Of a stretch of DNA of 5,035 nt, positions 1 through 5,035 are shown piece after piece; the first letter of the stretch is position 1, and each line of letters starts with the position of its first letter. Below the pieces are notes generated by a model. The model was given only the letters and a program-made list of their open reading frames with translations, had not been told where the DNA came from and ran no database searches. The stretch covers positions 21,720-26,754 of the forward strand of contig MGUR01000043.1 of the NCBI GenBank assembly GCA_001800075.1, written 5' to 3'. The position numbers and the translations under genes were made by a program. The stretch is from Elusimicrobia bacterium RIFCSPLOWO2_01_FULL_59_12 (GTDB lineage Bacteria > Elusimicrobiota > Elusimicrobia > 2-01-FULL-59-12).

Positions 1-1208
1 ATACCGGTGAAGATGTCGCGGAAATTTCGGCGCATGGCAGCCCGTACATTCTGAATCAGATCCTTCAGGCGTGCGTGGATCAGGGAGCGCGACTGGCCGG
101 CCCGGGCGAATTTACGGAGCGCGCTTTTCTCGCCGGGAAAATCGATCTCACGCAGGCGGAAGCCGTCGCCGATTTGATTCGTGCCAAGACCGACCAATCC
201 CACGCCGCGGCGCTGGCCCAGCTGGAGGGGCATCTGGCGACCCGCGTCCGATCGCTGCGCGATAGCCTCGTTCCGCTTCTGGCGCATGTCGAAGTGGGTC
301 TGGACCATTCCGATGAGGACCACGATTTTCTTTCCCGAAACAGCCTGATCGAAAAATGCGCCTCGGTTCGGCGGGAGATCGAATCCCTGCTCGCGTCCGC
401 CCGCGTGGGGAAAATTTTGCGTGAGGGGCTTCGGGTCGCGCTCGTCGGCCGTCCCAACGTCGGAAAATCCAGCCTGATGAACGCCCTTTTAAAGGAAGAG
501 CGCGCGATCGTCACCCCGGTCCCGGGGACCACACGGGACACCTTGGAGGAAAGCGTCAATTGGGACGGGGTCCCGGTTGTTTTGACCGACACCGCAGGGG
601 TTCGAGAAAGCAGCCGGGACCCCGTGGAGCGTCTCGGCATGGAACGGACACGTAAGGCTTTGAACGAATCCGATCTGGTTCTCTGCCTGTTCGACGCCAG
701 CGAGCCGCTGGGTACTGAAGATTGTGCGCTTTTACGAGCATGTGCATCGAAGCCCCATCTTTATGTGATGAATAAAATTGACCTAGCACCTTGCCTCACC
801 CCTGTCCCCTCTCCCAACGGGAGAGGGGAGCGTAGTTCCCTCTCCCATCGGGAGAGGGTGGCCGCCGCAGGCGACCGGGTGAGGCTTCCCTCTCCCGCGA
901 TCGAGGTATCTGCTCAAACGGGTGAAGGCCTCAGCGAACTTGTACGCGCCGTAAAGGACTTTTCGCTGGCCGGTCAAGATCCCGCAGGCACGGCCCGCTG
1001 GATGATCAATTCGCGCCACCAGGCGGCGCTGGGGTGCGCGCGCGAAGCGCTGGCGAGCGCCCTGGAGGCGGCTCGGGAAGAAAACTATGAGGAATGCGTG
1101 GCGCTCGAACTCCACTCCGCGCTCAAGGCGTTGGGGGAGATTCTTGGCGAAACGACCACGGAGGATTTGCTGGATAAAATCTTTTCGAATTTCTGTATAG
1201 GCAAGTAA
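1..1208 (+). CDS. mnmE: tRNA uridine-5-carboxymethylaminomethyl(34) synthesis GTPase MnmE (TrmE), 5'-truncated by window edge
   Basis: The reading frame is open from base 3 to the TAA at 1206-1208, giving 401 visible residues. About 70-85 N-terminal residues lie outside the window. MnmE is a cytoplasmic, potassium-activated GTPase that works with MnmG to modify U34 of certain tRNAs. What shows this, in order: TGEDVAEISAHG at the visible N-terminus; the family signature GEFTERAFLAGKIDLTQAEA; G1 GRPNVGKSS (447-473); the G2-region GTTRD (525-539); G3 DTAG (588-599); G4 NKID (771-782); G5 SAQTGEG (909-929); and the terminal FCIGK that is diagnostic for MnmE. All GTP-binding motifs are intact, so the gene looks functional. 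The odd feature is the G4-G5 stretch, which holds 42 residues where about 19 are usual (E. coli from memory). The excess is encoded by a palindromic repeat at 793-885. A GTG at 75 lies in frame, but conserved MnmE residues precede it, so it is not the start. Confidence 0.97.
   Translation, partial: TGEDVAEISAHGSPYILNQILQACVDQGARLAGPGEFTERAFLAGKIDLTQAEAVADLIRAKTDQSHAAALAQLEGHLATRVRSLRDSLVPLLAHVEVGLDHSDEDHDFLSRNSLIEKCASVRREIESLLASARVGKILREGLRVALVGRPNVGKSSLMNALLKEERAIVTPVPGTTRDTLEESVNWDGVPVVLTDTAGVRESSRDPVERLGMERTRKALNESDLVLCLFDASEPLGTEDCALLRACASKPHLYVMNKIDLAPCLTPVPSPNGRGERSSLSHRERVAAAGDRVRLPSPAIEVSAQTGEGLSELVRAVKDFSLAGQDPAGTARWMINSRHQAALGCAREALASALEAAREENYEECVALELHSALKALGEILGETTTEDLLDKIFSNFCIGK
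793..885. repeat. Palindromic repeat inserted in frame within the mnmE G domain
   Basis: A 93-nt element is bounded by a 9-bp inverted repeat, GCCTCACCC (793-801) and GGGTGAGGC (877-885). Inside are two nearly identical hairpins: CCCCTCTCCC/GGGAGAGGGG (806-815 and 819-828, loop AAC) and CCCTCTCCC/GGGAGAGGG (838-846 and 850-858, loop ATC). A further TTCCCTCTCCC follows at 886-896, exactly 50 nt after its twin at 836-846. The element is 31 codons long and stop-free in the mnmE frame. It adds a Pro/Ser/Arg-rich stretch between G4 and G5. It resembles the dispersed repeats that yield LTPxLS-RERG-like peptides in many bacterial genomes. That resemblance is from memory, and other copies are not visible in this window. 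Confidence 0.85.
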
Positions 1209-1212
1209 TTTG

Positions 1213-1332
1213 TCGTCATCCCCGCGGTCGTAAGCGGGGATCCAGTCATGGCCTTAATCTGGATTCCCGCCCTCCACACGACTGGGCGGGCGCGCCGGCA
1301 GTGTGGCGTGCGCGCTTTCGCGGGAATGACGG
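1213..1332. repeat. Composite intergenic palindromic repeat (dRS3-like, 'VIPAKAGIQ' type)
   Basis: Most of the gap between mnmE and the tautomerase gene is one structured element. Its ends are imperfect inverted repeats, CGTCATCCCCGC (1214-1225) and GCGGGAATGACG (about 1320-1331). At the left end a hairpin pairs ATCCCCGC (1218-1225) with GCGGGGAT (1234-1241). The middle holds CCCGCCC/GGGCGGG (1266-1272 and 1284-1290) and CCACAC/GTGTGG (1274-1279 and 1301-1306). On the minus strand the right end translates as VIPAKA, a hallmark of a very common dispersed bacterial repeat whose core is like neisserial dRS3. The element begins 4 nt after the mnmE stop, so its first hairpin could also stabilise or end the mnmE transcript, although no T-tract follows. 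I see no promoter in the gap. Confidence 0.8.
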
Positions 1333-1339
1333 TTTCTCT

Positions 1340-1346
1340 AGGAGGT
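1340..1346 (+). promoter_or_regulatory. Strong Shine-Dalgarno sequence of the tautomerase gene
   Basis: AGGAGGT lies 3 nt before the ATG at 1350, and no other in-frame start has such a site. It fixes the tautomerase start at 1350 rather than at the in-frame ATG at 1248, which lies inside the repeat. It is the best ribosome binding site in the window and serves the first gene of the overlapping cluster. The repeat ends only about 7 nt upstream. Confidence 0.85.
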
Positions 1347-1349
1347 TGT

Positions 1350-1526
1350 ATGCCCTTCGTACGCATCTCGATGTTCCCGCGGCCGCCGGAAGTGAAAAAA
1401 GCCTTGGCAAAAGAACTCACTGACGTCATTTCGAAGCACTGTCAGATCACGCCGGACCACACGTGGATCATCTTCGAAGACGTTCCCAAAGATCATTGGT
1501 CCATGGGAGGCGAACTGAAAGGATGA
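1350..1526 (+). CDS. 4-oxalocrotonate tautomerase (4-OT) family protein
   Basis: This is a 58-residue protein, the usual size of the small 4-OT subunit (about 58-70 residues). It starts MPFVRISMFP. Removal of the initiator Met would expose the catalytic N-terminal proline that acts as general base in this superfamily. The rest fits the beta-alpha-beta fold: a first strand, a helix around PPEVKKALAKELTDVISKH, then a second strand around HTWIIFEDVP, and the WSMGG tail common in family members. Arg10 sits near the substrate-binding arginine of 4-OT. Such proteins form small oligomers and isomerise enols to ketones, but the substrate cannot be read from sequence. The TGA stop overlaps the ald start (ATGA at 1523-1526), so translation is probably coupled. 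This is the first gene of the cluster that runs to 3794. Family assignment is firm; the cellular role is unknown. Confidence 0.88.
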   Translation: MPFVRISMFPRPPEVKKALAKELTDVISKHCQITPDHTWIIFEDVPKDHWSMGGELKG

Positions 1527-2644
1527 TCATCGGCGTCCCCAAAGAAATTAAAGTCGGCGAGTACCGGGTCGCCATGACGCCCGAGGGAGTCCGGATAATG
1601 ACCCGCGCGGGGCACTCGGTGCGCGTCCAAAAAGGCGCGGGTGAAGGCGCGGGATTCTCCGACACCGAATACCGCCGCGCGGGCGCCGCGATGGTGTCCG
1701 GCGCCAGCGGCGCGTGGTCGGCCGAGCTGGTGATCAAAGTGAAAGAACCCTCCCAGCGGGAGCACCGCTTCTTCCGGCCTCATCAGGCGCTTTTCGCATT
1801 CCTGCATCTGGCCCCGAACCGTCCGCTGACCCAGGCCCTGCTGCGGAAAAAAGTCATCGCCATCGCGTACGAAACCGTAGAGGATGAAAGCGGTCATCTC
1901 CCGATTTTGCGTTCCATGTCGGAGATCGCGGGCCGCATTGCGGCTCTGATGGGGAATTATTTCCAGGGGAACCCCCAGGGCGGCCGCGGCGTCCTCTACA
2001 GCGGAGCGACGGGCGTGCCTCCCGCGCAGGTGGTTATTCTTGGCGGCGGCGTGGTGGGTCAGAATGCGGCCCGCATCGCTTCACACGCCGGGTCGCGAGT
2101 GGTCATTCTTGAACGCTTTCCGGAACGGATACGTTTTTTGAAAAAGATATTGCCGGCGTCGGTCATGATTTTGAAAGCCGATCCCGGCGCCGTCCGCCGC
2201 GCGGTGATCTCCGCCGACATTTTGATCGGCGCCCTGCACATACCGGGCGCAAAAACCCCCCGGTTGGTCACGCGGGGGCTGGTCCGTCGAATGAAGCGGC
2301 GCAGCGTGATCATCGATGTGGCGATCGATCAGGGCGGCACCTGCGAAACCTCGCGTCCGACCAGCCACCTGAATCCGGTTTACATCGAAGAAGGCGTGAT
2401 CCATTACTGCGTGCCGAATATGCCCGGCGCCTACGCGCGCACCTCGACGCTCGCACTCACCCATATCACCCTTCCTTATATAGCTTCGCTGGCGCGCGCC
2501 GGAATCCCCGGCTTTTTGAAATTGCGGTCTCTGGTCCCCGGCGTGCAATGCTATAAGGGCCACCTGACCTGTGAACCCGTGGCCCAAGCGCATCGCCTGC
2601 ATTACGCCCGCCTCGCCACCGCCGTCCAACAGAGTAAAGACTGA
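1523..2644 (+). CDS. ald: Alanine dehydrogenase
   Basis: A 373-residue protein, the normal length for alanine dehydrogenase (about 371-375). The enzyme reversibly deaminates L-alanine to pyruvate and ammonia with NAD in the cytoplasm. It opens MIIGVPKEIKVGEYRVA, where Arg15 matches the pyruvate-binding Arg. KVKEP places the catalytic Lys at 74, FLHLA gives the catalytic His at 95, and VAIDQGG gives the catalytic Asp at 269. The Rossmann nucleotide loop is GGGVVGQNAA (174-183). At the end of the next strand an acidic residue binds the NAD ribose; here it is Glu197, where the family usually has Asp. CVPNMPGAYARTST near the C-terminus is also typical. I chose ATG 1523, which overlaps the tautomerase stop by 4 nt, because the family N-terminus MIIGVPKE begins exactly there. 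An in-frame GTG at 1463 would add 20 atypical residues. GGGAGG at 1505-1510 is a distant ribosome site, so coupling is likely. Confidence 0.96.
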   Translation: MIIGVPKEIKVGEYRVAMTPEGVRIMTRAGHSVRVQKGAGEGAGFSDTEYRRAGAAMVSGASGAWSAELVIKVKEPSQREHRFFRPHQALFAFLHLAPNRPLTQALLRKKVIAIAYETVEDESGHLPILRSMSEIAGRIAALMGNYFQGNPQGGRGVLYSGATGVPPAQVVILGGGVVGQNAARIASHAGSRVVILERFPERIRFLKKILPASVMILKADPGAVRRAVISADILIGALHIPGAKTPRLVTRGLVRRMKRRSVIIDVAIDQGGTCETSRPTSHLNPVYIEEGVIHYCVPNMPGAYARTSTLALTHITLPYIASLARAGIPGFLKLRSLVPGVQCYKGHLTCEPVAQAHRLHYARLATAVQQSKD

Positions 2645-2646
2645 CT

Positions 2647-3477
2647 GTGTGCAGGCTCTTCGGTGTATTGTCACGGCTCCCCTTAAACGCCTCGGACCCT
2701 TTGATGGACGCCCCGACGTCTCTCTTCGTTCAAAGTCATATCGATAAGAAGCGCAAGCAGGGCGACGGCTGGGGGATCGGATGGTTTGAATCGGGACGGC
2801 CTCGGGTCTTTAAAAGCCCGCGGCCCATGTACCGCGACAAGGCCCGGGTGCGGCTGGCGGCGCGGCAGGCCAAAGGAAAGGTTCTCCTAGGCCATGTGCG
2901 CTGGGCGTCGAACCCGCTCAAACTCCCGCGACGCGAACTGATCGGGTTGCCGCATACGCAGCCCTTTCGCCATGGATCCTGGTTGTTTGTTCACAACGGC
3001 ACGCTCTACATTTCGCGTGAAGTCAAGGCTGCGCTGGGGCCCTGGGCCAAGCACGTCAAAGGAAAAAATGACAGCGAAGTCCTGTTTTACTGGCTGCTCA
3101 AGCACTTGAATATGAGGGAGCCGGTCAGAGCCGTCCGCTCCAGCATAAAGGGCCTGCATCGGATTTGGGATGCATGCAGGAGGCGCTATCCTATCTATAG
3201 GCACCCTTATCATGGGCTTAACTGGGTGCTGACCAACGGTCGCCTGCTTCTGGCTTTTTGTTACGTGAACCCGGAGGGATTCGGCAAGGCCAAGGCCCTC
3301 TGTCATTCAGGGCAGCCGTATTACCAGCTGCAGATCAATAAGACTGCCGACGCCGTAGCCGTTGCCTCGGAGCCGCTGGCGCCTGACTCTACCTGGCAGC
3401 CTTTGCGCCATGGCCGCCTGCTGGTCGCACAGATAAAGGGCCAGACAATTTCAACCCGTTTTCTAAAGGTGATTTGA
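2647..3477 (+). CDS. Class II glutamine amidotransferase domain protein (YafJ/EgtC-like)
   Basis: A 276-residue protein starting with GTG then TGC, so Cys2 becomes the N-terminal nucleophile after Met removal, as in Ntn-type glutaminases. Other class II motifs are MCRLFG at the start, GDGWGIGWF (39-47), GHVRWAS (82-88, with the Gln-carboxylate-binding Arg85), HTQPF (103-107), VHNGTL (115-120, with Asn117-Gly118 for the oxyanion hole) and NDSEVL (141-146, with Asp142 contacting glutamine). All the expected glutaminase residues appear present. No synthetase or acceptor domain is attached, so it is either a stand-alone amidase like EgtC or donates ammonia to an unknown partner. The start lies 2 nt after the ald stop. 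No good Shine-Dalgarno is visible, so translation probably depends on ribosomes finishing ald. Linkage to ald suggests nitrogen or amino-acid metabolism. The exact substrate is unknown. Confidence 0.9.
   Translation: MCRLFGVLSRLPLNASDPLMDAPTSLFVQSHIDKKRKQGDGWGIGWFESGRPRVFKSPRPMYRDKARVRLAARQAKGKVLLGHVRWASNPLKLPRRELIGLPHTQPFRHGSWLFVHNGTLYISREVKAALGPWAKHVKGKNDSEVLFYWLLKHLNMREPVRAVRSSIKGLHRIWDACRRRYPIYRHPYHGLNWVLTNGRLLLAFCYVNPEGFGKAKALCHSGQPYYQLQINKTADAVAVASEPLAPDSTWQPLRHGRLLVAQIKGQTISTRFLKVI
3466..3472 (+). promoter_or_regulatory. Shine-Dalgarno sequence of the small membrane protein gene
   Basis: AAGGTGA ends 4 nt before ATG 3477 and lies inside the last codons of the amidotransferase gene. 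This spacing favours ATG 3477 over the in-frame TTG at 3474, which would be only 1 nt from the site. Confidence 0.65.
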
Positions 3478-3794
3478 TGCTATTAATCATCGTTGGGCTG
3501 GTTATGGGTCTCTGGATGTTGGCCATGGGGTGGAAGTTCTATCACTCTGTGGATTGGGATGAAGCGCCCGAACCCAGCCCGGATCTCCAGGCTATGCACA
3601 AGCGGGAAGCCCAACTTCTGCATATCCAGGAGATCCTGGAGGAAGCGTGCCGTCAAGGAAAGCTGTCCAAGGCCGTTACCGAAGAATTTAACCGCTACTG
3701 CGCCTCCGAAACGGAGGCCATGCGGTCTGTTGAAACGGCTTGGAAAAACCGCAAACGCCGTCTCGGCCGGACGCCCGGCGGACCCAGCCTTTGA
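3477..3794 (+). CDS. Small single-pass membrane-anchored protein of unknown function
   Basis: A 105-residue protein that I do not recognise. Residues 2-22 are almost wholly hydrophobic (LLIIVGLVMGLWMLAMGWKFY) and should form one N-terminal transmembrane helix or uncleaved signal anchor. An acidic, proline-containing linker follows (VDWDEAPEPSPD, about 25-36). Residues 37-95 are highly charged and helix-prone, with heptad-like spacing around HIQEILEEACRQGKL and AVTEEFNRYC, so a short coiled coil is plausible. The tail is basic (KNRKRRLGRTPGG), with one Cys in the helical part. The start overlaps the amidotransferase stop by one base (TGATG, 3475-3479) and has its own ribosome site, so it belongs to the same transcript. 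It is a real gene by its start signal and composition. It may tether or regulate a partner at the membrane, but that is inference only. Confidence 0.75.
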   Translation: MLLIIVGLVMGLWMLAMGWKFYHSVDWDEAPEPSPDLQAMHKREAQLLHIQEILEEACRQGKLSKAVTEEFNRYCASETEAMRSVETAWKNRKRRLGRTPGGPSL

Positions 3795-3820
3795 CTTAGC
3801 CCTCGACGAGTTGTTACAGT
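3791..3820 (+). promoter_or_regulatory. Candidate sigma-70-type promoter for the response regulator gene
   Basis: TTGACT (3791-3796, 5 of 6 to the -35 consensus) and TACAGT (3815-3820, 4 of 6 to the -10 consensus) are separated by 18 nt. The -35 overlaps the stop of the preceding gene. Transcription would begin near 3826-3829, almost on the ATG at 3829. This fits the lack of a Shine-Dalgarno sequence there. It is a motif match only; read-through from the upstream cluster is equally possible. Confidence 0.35.
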
Positions 3821-3828
3821 TTAATGCC

Positions 3829-4830
3829 ATGACTTCCTCGGATAACGGCTTCGCAGGCGCCAGTATCCTTCTCATCGAAGACGACCCCCAAGCCGCAGGT
3901 GTTCTTGAACCCATCCTGATCTCCAAAGGCTACTCCGTGACCGTGGCCCGCGACGGGGTCGAAGGGCTCGAAAAAGTCAGAACCAACGCCCCGGACCTGC
4001 TGCTTTGCGATATTGATATGCCCCGATTGGACGGCATCGAAGTCTGCCGGAACGTTAAAAACGATCCCACCACCCGGCTGATTCCAGTGATCATGCTGAC
4101 CGGTTTTGGCGACCTGGAAAACAAAATCCAGGCGCTCCAGGCGGGGGCCGATGAGTTTTTGAACAAACCGTACAACTCCCTGGAGCTTTTTACCCGGATC
4201 AACTCGCTCTTGCGCATGCGCTATCTCAACGCCCAGCTGGACAACGCCGAGGATGTCCTGTTTTCTCTGGCGCGGGCAATCGAAGCCAAAGACGTGTATA
4301 CGCAGGGCCATGTGGAGCGCGTTTCAAATTTTGCGGTGCGGCTGGGGGCGTTCATGGGGTTGTCCGAAGAGGAACAGGACTCCCTGCGGAAAGGCGGGAT
4401 CCTGCATGATATCGGCAAGATCGGCGTGCCCGACCATATTCTGAACAAAGCGGGGCCCCTCACGACGGAGGAACGGATGATCATCAAGCTGCATCCCGAG
4501 CAGGGCGCTCGCATCTGTGAAAAGCTGAAATCCATCCGGGGGGCGGTCCCGATTATCCGGCACCACCATGAGCGGATGGATGGCACCGGATACCCGGATC
4601 GTCTGACAGGCGATGACATTCCTCTGCTCGCGCGGATCTTGACGGTCGTGGATATCTACGACGCCCTGACAACCACCCGCTCCTACCGCAAGTGCCTGCC
4701 CCATGAGATGGCCATGGAACTGCTGTGGGATGAGACCAGCAAAGGCTGGTGGGATAAAGACGTGGTGGCTCAATTCACAAAGATGGTGTCGAACAGCCTT
4801 TCCTCGACGGCCGTCCCCGCTCCCTCGTAA
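3829..4830 (+). CDS. Response regulator with receiver and HD-GYP (c-di-GMP phosphodiesterase) domains
   Basis: A 333-residue two-domain protein, the usual size for the RpfG-like receiver/HD-GYP class. The receiver spans about residues 11-130, with the acidic pair Asp18-Asp19, phosphoacceptor Asp61 (LLCDIDMP), Thr90 and Lys112 (NKP). The HD-GYP domain spans about 140-320: GHVERVS (159-165), HDIGKIG with the His192-Asp193 pair (192-198), LHPEQG (220-225), HHHERMDGTGYP (244-255) and VVDIYDALTTTRSYR (272-286). All metal-binding and GYP residues look intact, so it should hydrolyse cyclic di-GMP when phosphorylated. Its histidine kinase is not in the window. ATG 3829 gives a short leader directly before the first receiver strand. 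The frame stays open upstream to about 3493, but that stretch is out-of-phase sequence of the previous gene. No ribosome site is visible before 3829, so the start is somewhat uncertain. Confidence 0.95.
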   Translation: MTSSDNGFAGASILLIEDDPQAAGVLEPILISKGYSVTVARDGVEGLEKVRTNAPDLLLCDIDMPRLDGIEVCRNVKNDPTTRLIPVIMLTGFGDLENKIQALQAGADEFLNKPYNSLELFTRINSLLRMRYLNAQLDNAEDVLFSLARAIEAKDVYTQGHVERVSNFAVRLGAFMGLSEEEQDSLRKGGILHDIGKIGVPDHILNKAGPLTTEERMIIKLHPEQGARICEKLKSIRGAVPIIRHHHERMDGTGYPDRLTGDDIPLLARILTVVDIYDALTTTRSYRKCLPHEMAMELLWDETSKGWWDKDVVAQFTKMVSNSLSSTAVPAPS

Positions 4831-4881
4831 CGCCCGCCACACAACGGGCGGGCGTCCGCCTGATGTGTGGCGGACGCTTTC
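4831..4881. repeat. Palindromic repeat and possible terminator after the response regulator gene
   Basis: It begins on the base after the stop codon. Two local hairpins are possible: CGCCCGCC/GGCGGGCG (4831-4838 and 4847-4854) and GCGTCCGCC/GGCGGACGC (4852-4860 and 4869-4877). The second is followed only by TTTCCC, a poor T-tract. A competing longer stem pairs CCGCCACACA (4834-4843) with TGTGTGGCGG (4864-4873) around a small inner stem, GGCGG/CCGCC (4847-4851 and 4856-4860). The sequence shares blocks with 1268-1319, so it is more likely a dispersed repeat that may also end transcription than a dedicated terminator. Confidence 0.75.
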
Positions 4882-4903
4882 CCGATCTCTCATTCAGCGA
4901 TTT

Positions 4904-5035
4904 ATGAAATATTACCCTGTGTATTTGAGCATTCAGGGCCGCCGGGTGTTGATCGTCGGCGCAGGGGCTGTCGCTTGGCAGAAAATTCCCGCCCTGCTGG
5001 AGGGCGAGGCCGATGTCCGCGTCGTGGCGCCTGAG
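4904..5035 (+). CDS. Precorrin-2 dehydrogenase / sirohydrochlorin ferrochelatase (CysG N-terminal/Met8-like), 3'-truncated
   Basis: Only the first 44 residues are present; the gene continues past the right edge. It opens MKYYPVYLSIQGRRVLIVGAGAVAWQKIPALLEG, followed by DVRVVAPE. This is the classic N-terminal Rossmann unit of the NAD-dependent precorrin-2 dehydrogenases: a short strand, the GxGxVA loop, a helix and a second strand ending in VVAPE. Family members oxidise precorrin-2 to sirohydrochlorin and may insert iron to make siroheme, as in the N-terminal half of CysG or in Met8p. The usual GGGxVAxRK appears here as GAGAVAWQK, a mild deviation. The start at ATG 4904 matches the family N-terminus, but no Shine-Dalgarno is evident and no promoter stands out between 4882 and 4903. 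Whether the rest is a stand-alone protein or a fusion cannot be seen. Confidence 0.88.
   Translation, partial: MKYYPVYLSIQGRRVLIVGAGAVAWQKIPALLEGEADVRVVAPE

Noticed and set aside
783..1115. Minus-strand open frame opposite mnmE
   Set aside because: It is a shadow of the high-GC mnmE gene and its repeat, with no recognisable domain.
1218..1241. Classical Rho-independent terminator for mnmE
   Set aside because: The 8-bp hairpin is real but is followed by GCAG-type mixed sequence with no T-run, and it is part of the dispersed repeat.
1248..1349. Longer tautomerase start at ATG 1248 adding 34 residues
   Set aside because: The extension is translated repeat sequence, would hide the catalytic Pro1, and lacks a ribosome site. 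AGGAGGT directly before 1350 decides the start.
3153..3180. Inverted repeat CCTGCAT/ATGCAGG inside the amidotransferase gene
   Set aside because: It is a 7-bp stem with a 14-nt loop inside a well-supported coding region, not shared with the other repeats and likely chance.
3493..3828. N-terminal extension of the response regulator through the open frame upstream
   Set aside because: It is an out-of-phase reading of the small membrane protein gene, has no domain character, and the receiver fold begins just after Met at 3829.
1..5035. Defence island, prophage, CRISPR array, IS element or tRNA gene
   Set aside because: No transposase, nuclease, phage gene, regularly spaced direct repeats or cloverleaf pattern was seen. 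The genes are ordinary metabolic and signalling genes.

Overview
The window is about 5 kb of GC-rich chromosomal DNA (roughly 58-60% by eye) from a Gram-negative-type, probably uncultured bacterium. The gene set (MnmE, alanine dehydrogenase, a YafJ/EgtC-type glutamine amidotransferase, a receiver/HD-GYP response regulator and a siroheme-synthase-type dehydrogenase) occurs in many phyla and does not fix the lineage. The dense palindromic repeats and the form of MnmE would suit a candidate phylum such as Omnitrophota or Elusimicrobiota, or a deltaproteobacterial or Nitrospirota relative. This placement is a guess. All genes are on the + strand.

Layout: 1-1208 is the 3' part of mnmE, a tRNA-modifying GTPase that runs off the left edge. 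Its G domain carries an in-frame palindromic repeat (793-885). 1209-1338 is a non-coding gap filled by a second, composite palindromic repeat. 1350-3794 is a tight four-gene cluster: a 4-oxalocrotonate tautomerase-like protein, alanine dehydrogenase, a class II glutamine amidotransferase and a small membrane-anchored protein. Its junctions are a 4-nt overlap, a 2-nt gap and a 1-nt overlap. 3829-4830 encodes a response regulator with a receiver domain and an intact HD-GYP c-di-GMP phosphodiesterase domain. 4831-4881 is a third palindromic element that shares its core with the second. 4904-5035 is the start of a siroheme-pathway dehydrogenase/ferrochelatase that runs off the right edge.

How the genes relate: the tautomerase to membrane-protein cluster is very probably one transcript with translational coupling. 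Alanine dehydrogenase and a glutaminase domain suggest amino-acid or ammonia metabolism, but no pathway can be named. The response regulator may have its own promoter close to its start codon. mnmE and the siroheme gene appear to be unrelated housekeeping neighbours.

I see no phage, transposase, CRISPR array, RNA gene or defence system. The most notable content is the set of three palindromic repeats, one of which lies inside an essential-type GTPase gene without breaking its frame.
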